From a bacterium (GTDB lineage: Bacteria; Desulfobacterota; Binatia; DP-6), in NCBI GenBank assembly GCA_026129405.1, contig JAHCID010000008.1, forward strand, positions 62,001-126,000: a DNA stretch of 64,000 nucleotides, read 5' to 3'. Under the pieces are notes generated by a model that ran no database searches, was not told where the DNA came from, and saw only the letters and a list, made by a program, of their open reading frames with translations. Position numbers and translations under genes: made by a program. How positions within the stretch are numbered: the first letter of the stretch is position 1; each line of letters begins with the position of its first letter. Below are positions 16,562 to 26,559 of this stretch, piece after piece.

Positions 16562-17914
16562 TCATCGCGGCGCGACGGCTCCCGGCAGGCCGTTGCGCGG
16601 GTGCAGCGTCGGCACCCAGCGCACGGGCGGCGCGCCCGGCGCCAGCGTCACCTGCCAGCGCCGGAGCAGCTCGCTCGCCACGATCTTCATCTCGAGCTGG
16701 GCGAAGGCCTGCCCGATGCAGAGGCGCGGCCCGCCGCCGAAGCCGACCAGGGCGTAGGGCACCGCGCGGTGCTCGTCGCGCGGCGGCGCGAAGCGCTCGG
16801 GGTCGAAGCGGTCCGGGTCGCGGAAGACCTCGGGCATGTGATGCGTCACCCAGGGCGAGTAGACGACGAGCGTCCCCGGCGGGAGCGTGTGCCCCGCCCA
16901 CTCGAGCGGCGCGGTGACGCCGCGCTGGCACAGGCTGATGGGCGGCCAGCGGCGCTCGACCTCCTTCAGCACGAGGTCGAGGTCGCGCAGCGCGCCGACG
17001 TGCGAGAGGCGCAGGGGCCCGTCGCCGACGACGCGGTCCTGCTCGGCGACGAGCCGCGCCTGCCAGTCCGGATGGTCGCGCAGCGCGACCAGGAGCGACG
17101 CCAGCATCGAGGTCGTCGTCTCGTGGCCGGCGAACATGAGGATCACGGCTTGCTCGAGCAGCTCCTCGTCCGAGAGCGCGGCGCCGGCCTCGTCGCGCGC
17201 CGCCATGAGGAGCCCGAGGGCGTCGCTGCCCGGCTCGGCGCGCCGCCGTGCGATGACGCCGCGCAGGTACGCCCGCAGCGCGTCGCGCGCCGCGAGCCCG
17301 CGGCCGTAGGTCGTGAAGCGCCAGCCGACGCGCAGGAACGCGCTCGTGCCGCGGGCGAGCGCGTCGTTCTGGGCCGACAACTCGGCGAGCGCGACGTCGC
17401 CGCCGACACCGAGCACGAGCCGCGCCATGACGTCGAAGGTCAGGTGGCGCAGGCGCTCGTACATCGGCCCGGGGCCGGCGGCGGCCCAGCGCGCGACGTG
17501 GGTTTCGGTGCACTCGGCCATCACGTCGAAGTACTGCGCGACGCCCTTCTGGTGGAACGCCGGGGTCATGAGCGTGCGGTTGCGACGGTGGACCTCGCCG
17601 TCCTGGAAGAGGAGGCCGTCGCCGAGCACCTCGCGCACCATGGCGTAGCCGAGGCCGTGCGAGAGCCGGTCGCGCGCGGTGACGAGGAGGTGGCGATTCG
17701 CCTCCGGACCGCAGAGCGCCACCATGGTGAAGCCGAAGAGCCGGAACTGGAACACCGGGCCGAGGCGGCGATAGCCGTCGAGCAGGTACGCGCCCGGGTG
17801 GGAGAGCATCGCCCAGGGTGCGCCGAGCCACGGCAGGCCGCGGTGCGACGGCAGCCGGGACGGATCCGCGAGCGCGAGGGGAGCGATCGACACGCGACGC
17901 CGGCAGTAGCGCAC
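16562..17914 (-). CDS. Cytochrome P450
   Basis: Haem-thiolate monooxygenase of about 450 aa. The I-helix AGHETTTS oxygen-binding motif is near residue 268. KEVERR supplies the ExxR pair, FDPERF the meander, and FGGGPRLCIGQAFA near residue 395 carries the Cys haem ligand. The SPWVTHHMPEVFRDPDRFDPERF run resembles CYP110/CYP102-type fatty-acid or alkane hydroxylases, but the substrate is inference. There is no membrane anchor, so it should be soluble and need separate redox partners, none of which are adjacent. The start is uncertain: GTG at 17914 or GTG at 17893. A strong hairpin stands immediately upstream. Confidence 0.93.
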   Translation of the reverse strand: MRYCRRRVSIAPLALADPSRLPSHRGLPWLGAPWAMLSHPGAYLLDGYRRLGPVFQFRLFGFTMVALCGPEANRHLLVTARDRLSHGLGYAMVREVLGDGLLFQDGEVHRRNRTLMTPAFHQKGVAQYFDVMAECTETHVARWAAAGPGPMYERLRHLTFDVMARLVLGVGGDVALAELSAQNDALARGTSAFLRVGWRFTTYGRGLAARDALRAYLRGVIARRRAEPGSDALGLLMAARDEAGAALSDEELLEQAVILMFAGHETTTSMLASLLVALRDHPDWQARLVAEQDRVVGDGPLRLSHVGALRDLDLVLKEVERRWPPISLCQRGVTAPLEWAGHTLPPGTLVVYSPWVTHHMPEVFRDPDRFDPERFAPPRDEHRAVPYALVGFGGGPRLCIGQAFAQLEMKIVASELLRRWQVTLAPGAPPVRWVPTLHPRNGLPGAVAPR

Positions 17915-17935
17915 TCGGCCGCGGCGAGCGAGACA

Positions 17936-17969
17936 CGCGGCCCGATCGTCGCGGGACGATCGGGCCGCG
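17936..17969 (-). terminator. Perfect 15-bp hairpin after the EF-hand gene
   Basis: CGCGGCCCGATCGTC (17936-17950) and its exact complement (17955-17969) enclose a 4-nt loop, the strongest short hairpin in this part. On the minus strand it follows the EF-hand gene and precedes the P450 gene by 22 bp. It could end the EF-hand transcript and insulate the P450 gene. No U-run follows. Confidence 0.5.
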
Positions 17970-18012
17970 GAAGGCGGCGGGCGCCGGGGAAGGCGGCGCC
18001 GCCGCGCGTGGG

Positions 18013-18315
18013 CTACATCGGCAGCGTGCTCTTGCGGCGCTCACGCCGCTGCGTGCGCCACTGCTCCTTCGCTGCGGCGAGCTCGTCCTGGGTCACGACG
18101 CCGTCCTGGTTGAGATCGAGCTTCTGGAACTTCTCGTTGGCGCGGGCCTGGGCGCCGGCGGCGAACTCGTCGGCGGTGAGCGCGCCGTTCTTGTCGGTGT
18201 CGAGGTCCTCGAAGCTCGGCCGCTTGCCGTGCGAGCAGTCCTTGGCGAGCGCCGCGCCCGCCGAGAGCACGAGGGCGGCGGCACCGAGCAGCGGAACGAT
18301 GAGGCGAGGCTTCAT
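18013..18315 (-). CDS. Small exported EF-hand protein (ZraP position)
   Basis: A 100-aa precursor: signal peptide residues 1-24 (ends AALA-K), then two canonical EF-hand loops. DTDKNGALTADE (residues 39-50) and DLNQDGVVTQDE (67-78) both have acidic or Asn ligands at 1, 3, 5 and 12 and Gly at 6. A very basic tail (RTQRRERRK) ends the protein. It should bind Ca2+ in the periplasm. The gene faces a sensor kinase/sigma-54 activator pair and has its own -24/-12 promoter match. This is the arrangement of E. coli zraP, whose product is a periplasmic metal-binding repressor of ZraS. An AAGGAGAA site precedes the ATG at 18315. Role as accessory sensor is inference. Confidence 0.85.
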   Translation of the reverse strand: MKPRLIVPLLGAAALVLSAGAALAKDCSHGKRPSFEDLDTDKNGALTADEFAAGAQARANEKFQKLDLNQDGVVTQDELAAAKEQWRTQRRERRKSTLPM

Positions 18316-18362
18316 GTCGATTCTCCTTCTGCGCGAGTCGCGCTCGCGATGCTGGTCGTCAG

Positions 18363-18378
18363 TGCGAGCGCCATGCCA
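18363..18378 (-). promoter_or_regulatory. Candidate sigma-54 promoter for the EF-hand gene
   Basis: On the minus strand TGGCATGGCGCTCGCA matches the -24/-12 consensus TGGCACG-N4-TTGCW at 10 of 12 fixed positions, with the exact GG-N10-GC spacing. The predicted start site near 18352 gives a 37-nt leader. The inverted repeat is centred about 96 bp upstream, a normal distance for an activator site. Confidence 0.6.
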
Positions 18379-18428
18379 GCGCCGGGACGCGCGCCGGGGT
18401 TGGGTGCGGTGCGAACACGCCACGGCAG

Positions 18429-18468
18429 GGCTGCGGAATCCGCATGCGCGCGTGCGGATTCCGCAGCC
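18429..18468. promoter_or_regulatory. 16-bp inverted repeat, candidate binding site of the sigma-54 activator
   Basis: GGCTGCGGAATCCGCA (18429-18444) is repeated perfectly inverted at 18453-18468 with an 8-nt spacer. It lies in the 268-bp gap between the divergent EF-hand gene and the sensor kinase gene, almost midway between two -24/-12 promoter matches. That fits an upstream activating sequence serving both. Confidence 0.6.
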
Positions 18469-18508
18469 GGTCGCTGGCGCCGGCGGTCGTCGCCACGGGC
18501 GCGGCGTG

Positions 18509-18524
18509 CGGCGCGCGCCTTGCT
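18509..18524 (+). promoter_or_regulatory. Candidate sigma-54 promoter for the kinase-regulator pair
   Basis: CGGCGCGCGCCTTGCT matches TGGCACG-N4-TTGCW at 10 of 12 fixed positions with GG-N10-GC spacing and a perfect TTGCT. The predicted start near 18535 gives a 49-nt leader before the ATG at 18584, with the inverted repeat centred about 86 bp upstream. Confidence 0.55.
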
Positions 18525-18583
18525 TTCCAGCGAGGCCGACGTTTTACCCCCGCGCCGCCGGCCCGTACGCTGGTCCGATCCGC

Positions 18584-19843
18584 ATGTCTGCCGCGCCGCC
18601 GTCCGATGCCAGCCGCTCCCTGCGCCGCGTGCGCTGGGCGCAGGTGCTCGTCTACGCCGTGCTGGCGCTCGCGCTCGTCGGCTCGGCCGTGCAGAGCTGG
18701 GTCGGCGTCCATCGCGTGCGGGCGGAGGTGTCGGCGGGCCAGGGCCGTCGCCTGCTGCACGCGCTCCGTCGCGGATTCCTGGACGGGCGCGTGCCGTCCG
18801 CCGAGCAGCTCGCGCGCCAGGTGCGGCGGCACGAGGACCTCGGACTGCGCTGCATCGCCGTGCGCGGGACGCCGCCGCTCATGGCCGGCGACTGCCGGCT
18901 CGATGCGGCGGCGGTCACGCGTCTGTTCGCCACCACGCCGCCCGCTACGGTGCACCAGCTCGGGCCGCGCGTCGCGATGGTCGCGCCGCCGCCGATGCGG
19001 CATCGCATGCGGCTGCGCCCGCCGCTTCCGGCGGCACCGCTGCTGCTCGTCGTCTACGAGCCGGCGGAGGCGAATGCGCTCGCGCGCTCGGTGCGACGCA
19101 GCCTGTTCGTCTCGCTCGCCGCGGTGGTGGCGCTCGTCTTCGCGACCGTCGTCCTATGGCGCCTCACGCGGCGCGCCGAGCTGCTCCAGGACGCCGCCGA
19201 GCGTGACCGCCGGCTCGTGACGCTGGGCGAGATGTCGGCGGTCCTGGCGCACGAGATCCGCAACCCGCTCGCGGCGCTGAAGGGCCACGCGCAGCTGCTC
19301 CAGGAGCGCCTCGCCGACGGCAGCCCCGAGCACGAGAAGGCGGCGCGGGTGGTGCGCGAGGCCCGTCGCCTGGAAGACCTCACCGAGGATCTCCTGCGCT
19401 TCGTGCGCGCGCCGCAGATCGAGCCCGCCCCCGCCGACCCGGCCGCGCTCCTCGCCGAGGCGACGCGCAGCGTCGACGCCGAGCGCATCCGTCTCGACAC
19501 GACGCGTGCGCCGCATCTGTGGCGGCTCGACGCCGCGCGCATCCAGCAGATGCTCGTGAACCTCCTGCGCAACGCGGTCGAGGCGTCGCCCGCGGACGCT
19601 CCCGTCGAGGCGTGCGTCGAGGCCGCCGACGCGGGCCTCGTCTTCACCGTGCGCGACCACGGGGCCGGGCTCCCCGGCGGCGACCCGAGCCGGCTCTTCG
19701 AGCCGTTCTACACCACCCGCGTCCACGGCACGGGCCTCGGCCTCGCGGTTGCGCGCCGCATCGTCGAGCTGCACGCTGGCACCATCACGGCGCGCACGCA
19801 TCCCGAGGGCGGCGGCGAGCTGCGCGTCGTACTGCCCGCGTAG
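18584..19843 (+). CDS. Membrane sensor histidine kinase (ZraS-like)
   Basis: A 419-aa two-component kinase. A first membrane helix at about residues 20-40 and a second at 172-193 enclose a periplasmic sensor region of about 130 residues with no recognised domain. Cys90 and Cys104 and a His/Met/Arg-rich stretch (MRHRMRLR, 138-145) lie in it. After a short linker come the dimerisation and phosphoacceptor segment [14 protein letters not shown] (His223), the N box with Asn330, DHGAGLPG (358-365), FEPFYTT and GTGLGLAVA. This is the ZraS/AtoS/NtrB type that partners NtrC-family regulators. The ATG at 18584 is the start that gives the first helix. The regulator gene follows after 9 bp. Confidence 0.9.
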   Translation: MSAAPPSDASRSLRRVRWAQVLVYAVLALALVGSAVQSWVGVHRVRAEVSAGQGRRLLHALRRGFLDGRVPSAEQLARQVRRHEDLGLRCIAVRGTPPLMAGDCRLDAAAVTRLFATTPPATVHQLGPRVAMVAPPPMRHRMRLRPPLPAAPLLLVVYEPAEANALARSVRRSLFVSLAAVVALVFATVVLWRLTRRAELLQDAAERDRRLVTLGEMSAVLAHEIRNPLAALKGHAQLLQERLADGSPEHEKAARVVREARRLEDLTEDLLRFVRAPQIEPAPADPAALLAEATRSVDAERIRLDTTRAPHLWRLDAARIQQMLVNLLRNAVEASPADAPVEACVEAADAGLVFTVRDHGAGLPGGDPSRLFEPFYTTRVHGTGLGLAVARRIVELHAGTITARTHPEGGGELRVVLPA

Positions 19844-19852
19844 GTTTCCGGC

Positions 19853-21181
<1,329 letters not shown>

Positions 21182-21185
21182 GCCG

Positions 21186-22040
21186 TCACTCGACCTCGAC
21201 GGCGTCGCCGACGGCCACGCGACCCGGCGTCACCACCGTCGCGTAGAGGCCGAGGCACTGGGCCGCGTCGCGGACGATCGTGCGCAGGACCCCCGGGTTC
21301 TTGGCGAGCCCCGGCTGCTCGAGCGTCGTCATCACGCAGCGGGCGGTCGGCATCTCGCCGTGGAGGACGAGCCCGCCGATGCGGAGGCGCCGGCCGGCGA
21401 GACCGTGCTCGACGAGGCCCTGGAGGTCGGGCGTCGACTGGACGAAGAAGTTCGGGCGGAAGCGGCGCCGGTCGAACACCTCCGCCGGCCCCAACGCGGC
21501 GAGCGCGGCGGTGCTGAGGAGATGGATCGGGAAGGCGTCGAAGAAGGTGCCGAGCGGCGAGGTGAACTCCATGAGCTCGGCCGGGAAGGCGGTGATGTCG
21601 GGGATGGGCTCGTCCTCGGTGCGGCCGAAGACCTGGCGCAGCTCGGCCATGATGTCCGGGTTGTCCGGCTCGGCGCGGCGGTAGAAGTCGGTGTGATCGG
21701 CCGGCTGCCGCGGCCACAGCGTCACGCGCCGGCCGACGAGGGACGTCAGCCGCACTGCCGCCTCGGGGTCGTTGCTGCGCAGGCGCGCGCCGTCGGGGAA
21801 GGTGATCTCCGCCGGCGGGACGTGGGTGGCGTCGGGCTCGATCGGGTACCTGGCCGTGCAGCGCAGGAGGCCGGGCAGCTTCTTGGCGCCGCGGATCTCG
21901 CCCTTCACCTCGTCGCGCACGGCCCAGCCGCGGTCGCCGGGCAATCCCTGGGGGCCGACGACGGTCGCGGCGATCTGCTCGCCGCCCATGGACTTCACCG
22001 GATAGCGCCACAGCTCCTTCACCGAGCCGATGCGTTCCAT
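21186..22040 (-). CDS. MOSC-domain protein (YiiM/MOCS2-like sulfur carrier fold)
   Basis: A 284-aa cytosolic protein. The beta-barrel N-domain opens with KELWRYPVKSMGGE and GLPGDRGWAV. The MOSC core later shows RRFRPNFFV and the conserved Cys in EMPTARCVMTT with GVLRTIVRD after it. MOSC proteins handle a Cys-bound sulfur or bind molybdenum cofactor, as in mARC-type reductases; no electron-transfer domain is fused here. Length is normal. It converges with the regulator gene (4-bp gap) and is divergent from dinB with 48 bp between starts. Confidence 0.88.
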   Translation of the reverse strand: MERIGSVKELWRYPVKSMGGEQIAATVVGPQGLPGDRGWAVRDEVKGEIRGAKKLPGLLRCTARYPIEPDATHVPPAEITFPDGARLRSNDPEAAVRLTSLVGRRVTLWPRQPADHTDFYRRAEPDNPDIMAELRQVFGRTEDEPIPDITAFPAELMEFTSPLGTFFDAFPIHLLSTAALAALGPAEVFDRRRFRPNFFVQSTPDLQGLVEHGLAGRRLRIGGLVLHGEMPTARCVMTTLEQPGLAKNPGVLRTIVRDAAQCLGLYATVVTPGRVAVGDAVEVE

Positions 22041-22088
22041 GGTCCCCCTGTGGCACGGGTCGGCGGGCGGTGCTAGCGCCGGAGCGGC

Positions 22089-23315
22089 GTGCACCGCGAG
22101 CCCACGATCCTGCACGCCGACATGGACGCGTTCTATGCGGCGGTCGAGCAGCGCGATCATTCGGAGCTGCGCGGGCGGCCCGTGATCGTGGGCGGCGGCT
22201 CCGTACGCGGCGTCGTGGCGGCGTGCTCGTACGAAGCGCGCGTCTTCGGCGTGCGCTCGGCGATGCCGGCGGTGCAGGCGCGCAAGCTCTGTCCCGACGC
22301 CGTCTTCGTGCGCGGCGACATGGCCAAGTATCGCCGCATCGGCGCGCAGGTGCGGCGGCTCTTCGAGGAGGTGAGCCCACTCGTCGAGCCGCTGTCGATC
22401 GACGAGGCCTTCATCGACGCGACCGGCTCGGTGGCGCTGCTCGGCCCGCCGCGGACCATCGCCGAGCGCCTGCGTGCTCGGGTGCGCGCCGAGACCGGGC
22501 TCGCGGTGTCGGTCGGCATCGGGCCGGGAAAGATGGTCGCGAAGATCGCGAGCGACCTCGCCAAGCCCGACGGCCTGCTCGAGGTGCCGGCGGCGGCCGT
22601 CGCCGCGTTCCTCGGCCCGCTGCCGGTGGCGCGCCTCTTCGGCGTCGGTGCGGTGATGCAGGCGGCGCTCGCCCGTGCCGGCATCGCCACCATCGGCGAC
22701 CTCGCCCGTGCCGACGCCGTGCGGCTCGCCGCCCGGATCGGGCCGATGGCCGAGGCGCTGGTCGCGCTCGCACGGGGCGACGACACCCGCGTCGTCGAGG
22801 CCGACCGCGCCGCGAAGTCGTACGGCGAGGAGGGCACGTTCGAGCGCGACGTGCGCGACGATCGCCTCGCCCGCGGCGCGATCATCGCGCACGCCGAGGC
22901 CGTCGCACGCCGCCTGCGCCACGACGGCGTGCGCGCCGGCACGGTCGTCCTCAAGGTGAAGCTCGCGACGCCGCTCGGCGGCGGCCGCTTCCCGCTCTTC
23001 ACGCGGCAGACGGCGCTCGACGAGCCGAGCGACGACGGCAAGGTGCTGTCCGATGCCGCGCTCGCGCTGTGGACGCGGCACCGTCCACACGAGGCCGTGC
23101 GGCTGCTCGGCGTCACCGGCGCCGGGATCGTCGGCGCCGTGTCCGCGGGCCAGCTCGGCCTCTTCCCCGACCCGACGCGCCGCCGCCGTGCGGCGCTCAA
23201 CGGCGCGCTCGACCGCCTCGCCGACCGCTTCGGCGCGCACAGCGTGACGCGTGCCGACGCGCACGCGCCGAAGGCGACGCCGACGGGGCAGGTGAAGCGC
23301 GGCGAGGACGAGTGA
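22089..23315 (+). CDS. dinB: DNA polymerase IV (Y family)
   Basis: Translesion polymerase of 408 aa. The catalytic palm has HADMDAFYA near residue 10 and SIDEAFIDAT near 101, giving the Asp and Asp-Glu metal ligands. ACSYEARVFGVRSAMP and the helix-hairpin-helix region around residue 180 follow. The little-finger domain ends in GQLGLFPD, a beta-clamp-binding motif of the QLxLF type, followed by a basic and then hydrophilic tail of about 50 residues. The start codon is GTG. No LexA-like box was recognised in the 48-bp divergent spacer to the MOSC gene. Confidence 0.95.
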   Translation: MHREPTILHADMDAFYAAVEQRDHSELRGRPVIVGGGSVRGVVAACSYEARVFGVRSAMPAVQARKLCPDAVFVRGDMAKYRRIGAQVRRLFEEVSPLVEPLSIDEAFIDATGSVALLGPPRTIAERLRARVRAETGLAVSVGIGPGKMVAKIASDLAKPDGLLEVPAAAVAAFLGPLPVARLFGVGAVMQAALARAGIATIGDLARADAVRLAARIGPMAEALVALARGDDTRVVEADRAAKSYGEEGTFERDVRDDRLARGAIIAHAEAVARRLRHDGVRAGTVVLKVKLATPLGGGRFPLFTRQTALDEPSDDGKVLSDAALALWTRHRPHEAVRLLGVTGAGIVGAVSAGQLGLFPDPTRRRRAALNGALDRLADRFGAHSVTRADAHAPKATPTGQVKRGEDE

Positions 23316-23477
23316 CGGCCGGCGACGGAGACCCCGTCGCGGACGCTCCGCCGGGAGCGCCATGGCGACACGGTGGCCACCATGTGCAGTGCGCGGTGTC
23401 CAGCCGCGATGCGTACGCGCCGCATCGGCCGAAGGTCGTATGGCAAGCTCGCAGCCAAGCATGTCATGATCGTCGGG

Positions 23478-24600
23478 ATGAGACGTCCGGGGGCCTCCGT
23501 CGTTGCACTCGTGCCGTGCGTGCTGTGGCTTCTCGTCGGGGTCGTGCCCGCGGCGGCCGTGCCGGTGTACGGCTGGCGCGACGTGCGGACGACCGTGGGT
23601 TCGATGAGCATGCGAACGACGGCGGGGGCGTCGTCGCCATCGGGGCCGTCGGGGATGGATCCCCGGGGACCGTCTCGTTGTACGCGCTGGGCTCGCTCGC
23701 ACCGCTTGCCGTCGCCACGTCGGGGGCCGTGGAGGGCTGGGACGGGTTCGGTGCGTCCCTCGCCGCCGTTCGCCGCGAGCTCGCCGTGGGCGCTCCGGGC
23801 CTCGGCGAGGTGCACGTGATCGATCGCCGTGGGGCGACGCGACGGCGTCTCGCGTTTCCCCCTGCGGCGCTCGGCGCGGACGTGTCGCTCGCGGCGTTCG
23901 GACGGTCCGTCGCCTCCACCCTCGGGATCGTCTTCGTGGCGTCGCAGTCCACGTGGAGTCCCATGGGCCGCGTGTCCGCCCGGCTGTGGGCCTTCGATGC
24001 GCGTACCGGCGCGTTGCGCTGGCAGGCCGAGCTGCCCACCGGCTCCTTCGGACGCTATCCGCTCGCGGCCGGCGGGCGGGTGGTCGCCGTTGCGGTGGGA
24101 AAGGAGGCGGCCCGCAAGGTCCTCCTGCTCGACGCGCGAACCGGCGCCGGCCTCGGGGCGATCGAGCCCCCGGCGGGCGTCCGAGGCGTCTTCGGCTTCA
24201 GCATCCATCTGGAGCGCGCGCGCCTCGTGGTCGGCGCGCTCGGGGACGGCGGGAGGGCAGCGCCTACGAGTTCCGGGTGCCCGGCGGAACGCCGGTGCGA
24301 GCCTACGCGCAGCCCGCCGTCGGAGGAACGCGCCAGGAGTTCGGCCATGCGGTGGCTCTCGAGGGCCGGTGGGTCATGGTGGGCGCCCCGCAGTACAGGG
24401 CCCCGGGGCCGGCAGCGTTCGGGGCCGTCCATGTCTTCGAGCGTCGGAGCGGCGCGCTGACGCAGTCGATCCTGCCGAGGACGTTCGACGACGGTGGGTT
24501 CGGCGCGTCGCTGGCGGTCGCACGGCGCCTCCTCTTCGTCGGCTACGCCTACGGCTGGGCGGGCAACGTGGAGGCGTGGGAGCGCCGGCGCGAGACGGGT
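23478..24600 (+). pseudogene. Frameshifted secreted beta-propeller protein (FG-GAP/PQQ-like repeats)
   Basis: Three reading frames together spell one exported repeat protein. A signal peptide (MRRPGASVVALVPCVLW, ending AAA-V) starts at 23478. After VYGWRDVR near 23590-23625 the protein continues in another frame with DEHANDGGGVVAIGAVGDG, then DGFGASLAAVRRELAVGAPG, LWAFDARTGALRW and VLLLDARTGAGLG. Near 24240-24260 it shifts again into YEFRVPGGTP and GHAVALEGRWVMVGAPQY. The GASLAV/GAP/LFDARTG pattern repeats about every 55-60 residues, as in bacterial propellers. The last clear blade ends near 24590 and the frame runs into the convergent MFS gene. Either a decaying gene or indel errors in the assembly. 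Confidence 0.6.
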
Positions 24601-24605
24601 GCCGC

Positions 24606-25907
24606 TCAGCGCCGCCGGCCGCGTGCCGCCGGCGGCGGTCGCACCTCGATCTCCTCCAGCGACAGGCCGCGCGTCTCCGGTGCCCAGCGCAGGACGCCGA
24701 GCCCGCCGAGGATCGGGCCGCCGGCGACCACCGCGACCGCGCCGGGGATGCCGAGCTCGACGGCGAGCGCGCCGATCAGCATCGGCGTGCCGAACTCGAG
24801 GACGCGGCCGAAGAGGTTGGTCGTGACGCCGTACGCGGTGGCGCGGATGGCGGTGGGGAAGAGCTCGGTGGCGTAGGTGCTGGTCACCGCGCTGGCGCCG
24901 AGGGCGGCGATCGCGGCGAGCGACATGAGCAGCATCTGCACCGGCACGCTGCGCGACGGCGTCCAGAACAGCGCCGCGATCGCGAACCCCGCCGCGATGT
25001 AGAGGATCGCGCAGGCGCGCCGGCGGCCGAGGTGATCCATGAGCCAGGCGGCGAGCGGCGAGCCGACGGCGAAGCCGGCGAGGAAGCCCGTCGCCACGAC
25101 GGCGCCGTAGGTGGCTGCGTCGTAGCCGAGCGTGCGCGCGGCGTGGATGGTCCAGAACGTCGTCGCCGGCGACGTCAGCAGGTGGTTGCAGTTCCACAGA
25201 CCGGTGACGAGGAGCACGCGCGGCCGGTATGCCGGCGCCAGCGCCGCGCGGATCTGCCGCAGCGGATGCGGCGGCTCGGCGTGTGCCAGCGCCTGGAAGC
25301 GGCGCGTCTCGCGCATGCCGAGGCGGACGAGGAAGACCAGCGCCAGCGGGATCAGCCCGAGGAGATACATGGCACGCCAGTCCCAGCGCGCGAGCACCCA
25401 GCCGGCCGACAGGAACGCGGCGATGGTGCCGACCGCAGCGACGCCGGTGAGGATGGCGATGCCCATGCTGCGCCGCCGCGTCGGGAACTCCTCGCCGATG
25501 ATGATGAGCGCGAGCGCGAACTCGCTGGCGAGGAAGATGCGCGCGCCGAGCTGCCAGGCGGTGAAGCTCTCGATCGACTGCGACAGCGCCGTGCAGCCGG
25601 TACACAGGGCGTAGCCGAGGATCGTCAGCGTGATGAGCCGCCGCCGCCCGTAGCGGTCGGCCCACACGAGCACCAGGAACGACAGCACCGCGCCGGTGCG
25701 CGCGAGGCCGACGACGAGCCCCCAGGCGCGGTCGTCGAGCCCGTACTGCGCCTGCACGAACGGGGCGACGGCGGACAGGATGGCCGCCTCGAAGCCCTCG
25801 AAGAAGGTCGCCGACGCGAGCATCGCCAGCAGCGCCCACAGGTAGGGGCGCATGCGGTCGTCGTCGGGCGGGGCGGGCGCGGGATCGCGGGCCGCGTGGG
25901 GCGTCAC
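24606..25907 (-). CDS. MFS transporter (metabolite:H+ symporter type)
   Basis: Twelve-helix inner-membrane carrier of 433 aa from the GTG at 25907, which overlaps the upstream HD gene stop as GTGA. An ATG 18 codons later (25853) is the alternative. The first helix is followed by DRAWGLVVGLARTG and the cytosolic loop ADRYGRRR, the A-motif of the sugar/metabolite branch. The equivalent loop after helix 8 is MDHLGRRRA. TAIRATAYG in helix 10-11 is typical of the SV2/PcaK/ShiA-like branch, which moves organic acids and aromatic acids. Substrate unknown; coupling to the HD oxygenase suggests they serve one pathway. Confidence 0.88.
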   Translation of the reverse strand: MTPHAARDPAPAPPDDDRMRPYLWALLAMLASATFFEGFEAAILSAVAPFVQAQYGLDDRAWGLVVGLARTGAVLSFLVLVWADRYGRRRLITLTILGYALCTGCTALSQSIESFTAWQLGARIFLASEFALALIIIGEEFPTRRRSMGIAILTGVAAVGTIAAFLSAGWVLARWDWRAMYLLGLIPLALVFLVRLGMRETRRFQALAHAEPPHPLRQIRAALAPAYRPRVLLVTGLWNCNHLLTSPATTFWTIHAARTLGYDAATYGAVVATGFLAGFAVGSPLAAWLMDHLGRRRACAILYIAAGFAIAALFWTPSRSVPVQMLLMSLAAIAALGASAVTSTYATELFPTAIRATAYGVTTNLFGRVLEFGTPMLIGALAVELGIPGAVAVVAGGPILGGLGVLRWAPETRGLSLEEIEVRPPPAARGRRR

Positions 25908-26548
25908 CGCGAGCCGATGGCCGCGGGCGGCTCGGGGGCGCGTTCCTCGCGTTGCTCCTCGGTGGCCGGCGCCTCGGGCCGGTAGATGGAGCGCACGGGG
26001 CGCGCGAGCACGCGCTCGACCATGGGCGCGAACGCCTCGAGCGGCAGCGTGTCGTAGGCCGGGTCGAAGGAGTTCTGGTCGTAGCGCGCGCAGAACTCGG
26101 CGCAGTCGCGGAACCAGGGGTGGTCGCGGAAGCGCTCGCGCAGGTTCGGGTCGAGGCCGACGTGGCCGAAGAAGTACCAGCCCTGGAAGATCGCGTGCTG
26201 CTGCACGATCCAGTGGTTCCGCTCCGAGACGAACGGCCGCAGGATCGCGGCGGCGACGTCGGCGTGGTTGTAGGCCCCGAGCGTGTCGCCGATGTCGTGC
26301 AGCAGCGCGCAGACGACGTACTCCTCGTCGCGCCCGTCGCGGTGCGCGCGGGTCGCGGTCTGAAGCGAGTGGGTGAGGCGGTCGACGGCGTAGCCGCCGT
26401 GATCGCCCGCGAGCAGCCGGAGATGATCGAGGATGCGCCCGGGCTGTGCCGCCTGATGCTTCAGGCCGGCGATGGCGACCGGCATCCATTCCTCGGGGCG
26501 TGCGTCCGCCATCGCCGTGAAGGCGGCGCGCGGGGAATCGTCGTCCAT
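25904..26548 (-). CDS. HD-domain protein of the PhnZ/MIOX-like (COG4341) type
   Basis: A 214-aa cytosolic protein. The metal site reads in order: Tyr and His in YAVDRLTHSLQTATRA, LLHDIGD (His-Asp), YNHADV (His), IVQQHAIFQ (His) and YDQNSFDP (Asp). This is the signature of the HD subgroup that contains PhnZ, a mixed-valence di-iron oxygenase cleaving a phosphonate C-P bond, rather than a phosphohydrolase. Members with the FEPMV-like segment (here FAPMVERVLARP) are often annotated only as HD proteins. The ATG at 26548 is used; the frame is open upstream only antisense to the next gene. It is coupled to the MFS gene by a GTGA overlap. Confidence 0.78.
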   Translation of the reverse strand: MDDDSPRAAFTAMADARPEEWMPVAIAGLKHQAAQPGRILDHLRLLAGDHGGYAVDRLTHSLQTATRAHRDGRDEEYVVCALLHDIGDTLGAYNHADVAAAILRPFVSERNHWIVQQHAIFQGWYFFGHVGLDPNLRERFRDHPWFRDCAEFCARYDQNSFDPAYDTLPLEAFAPMVERVLARPVRSIYRPEAPATEEQREERAPEPPAAIGSR

Positions 26549-26559
26549 GGGCTCCCTGT

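Noticed and set aside
16070-18583. The long plus-strand open frame ahead of the sensor kinase, which could be read as a very large N-terminal extension
   Set aside because: It runs antisense through the P450 and EF-hand genes and lacks protein character. The ATG at 18584 gives a normal membrane helix and a promoter just upstream.
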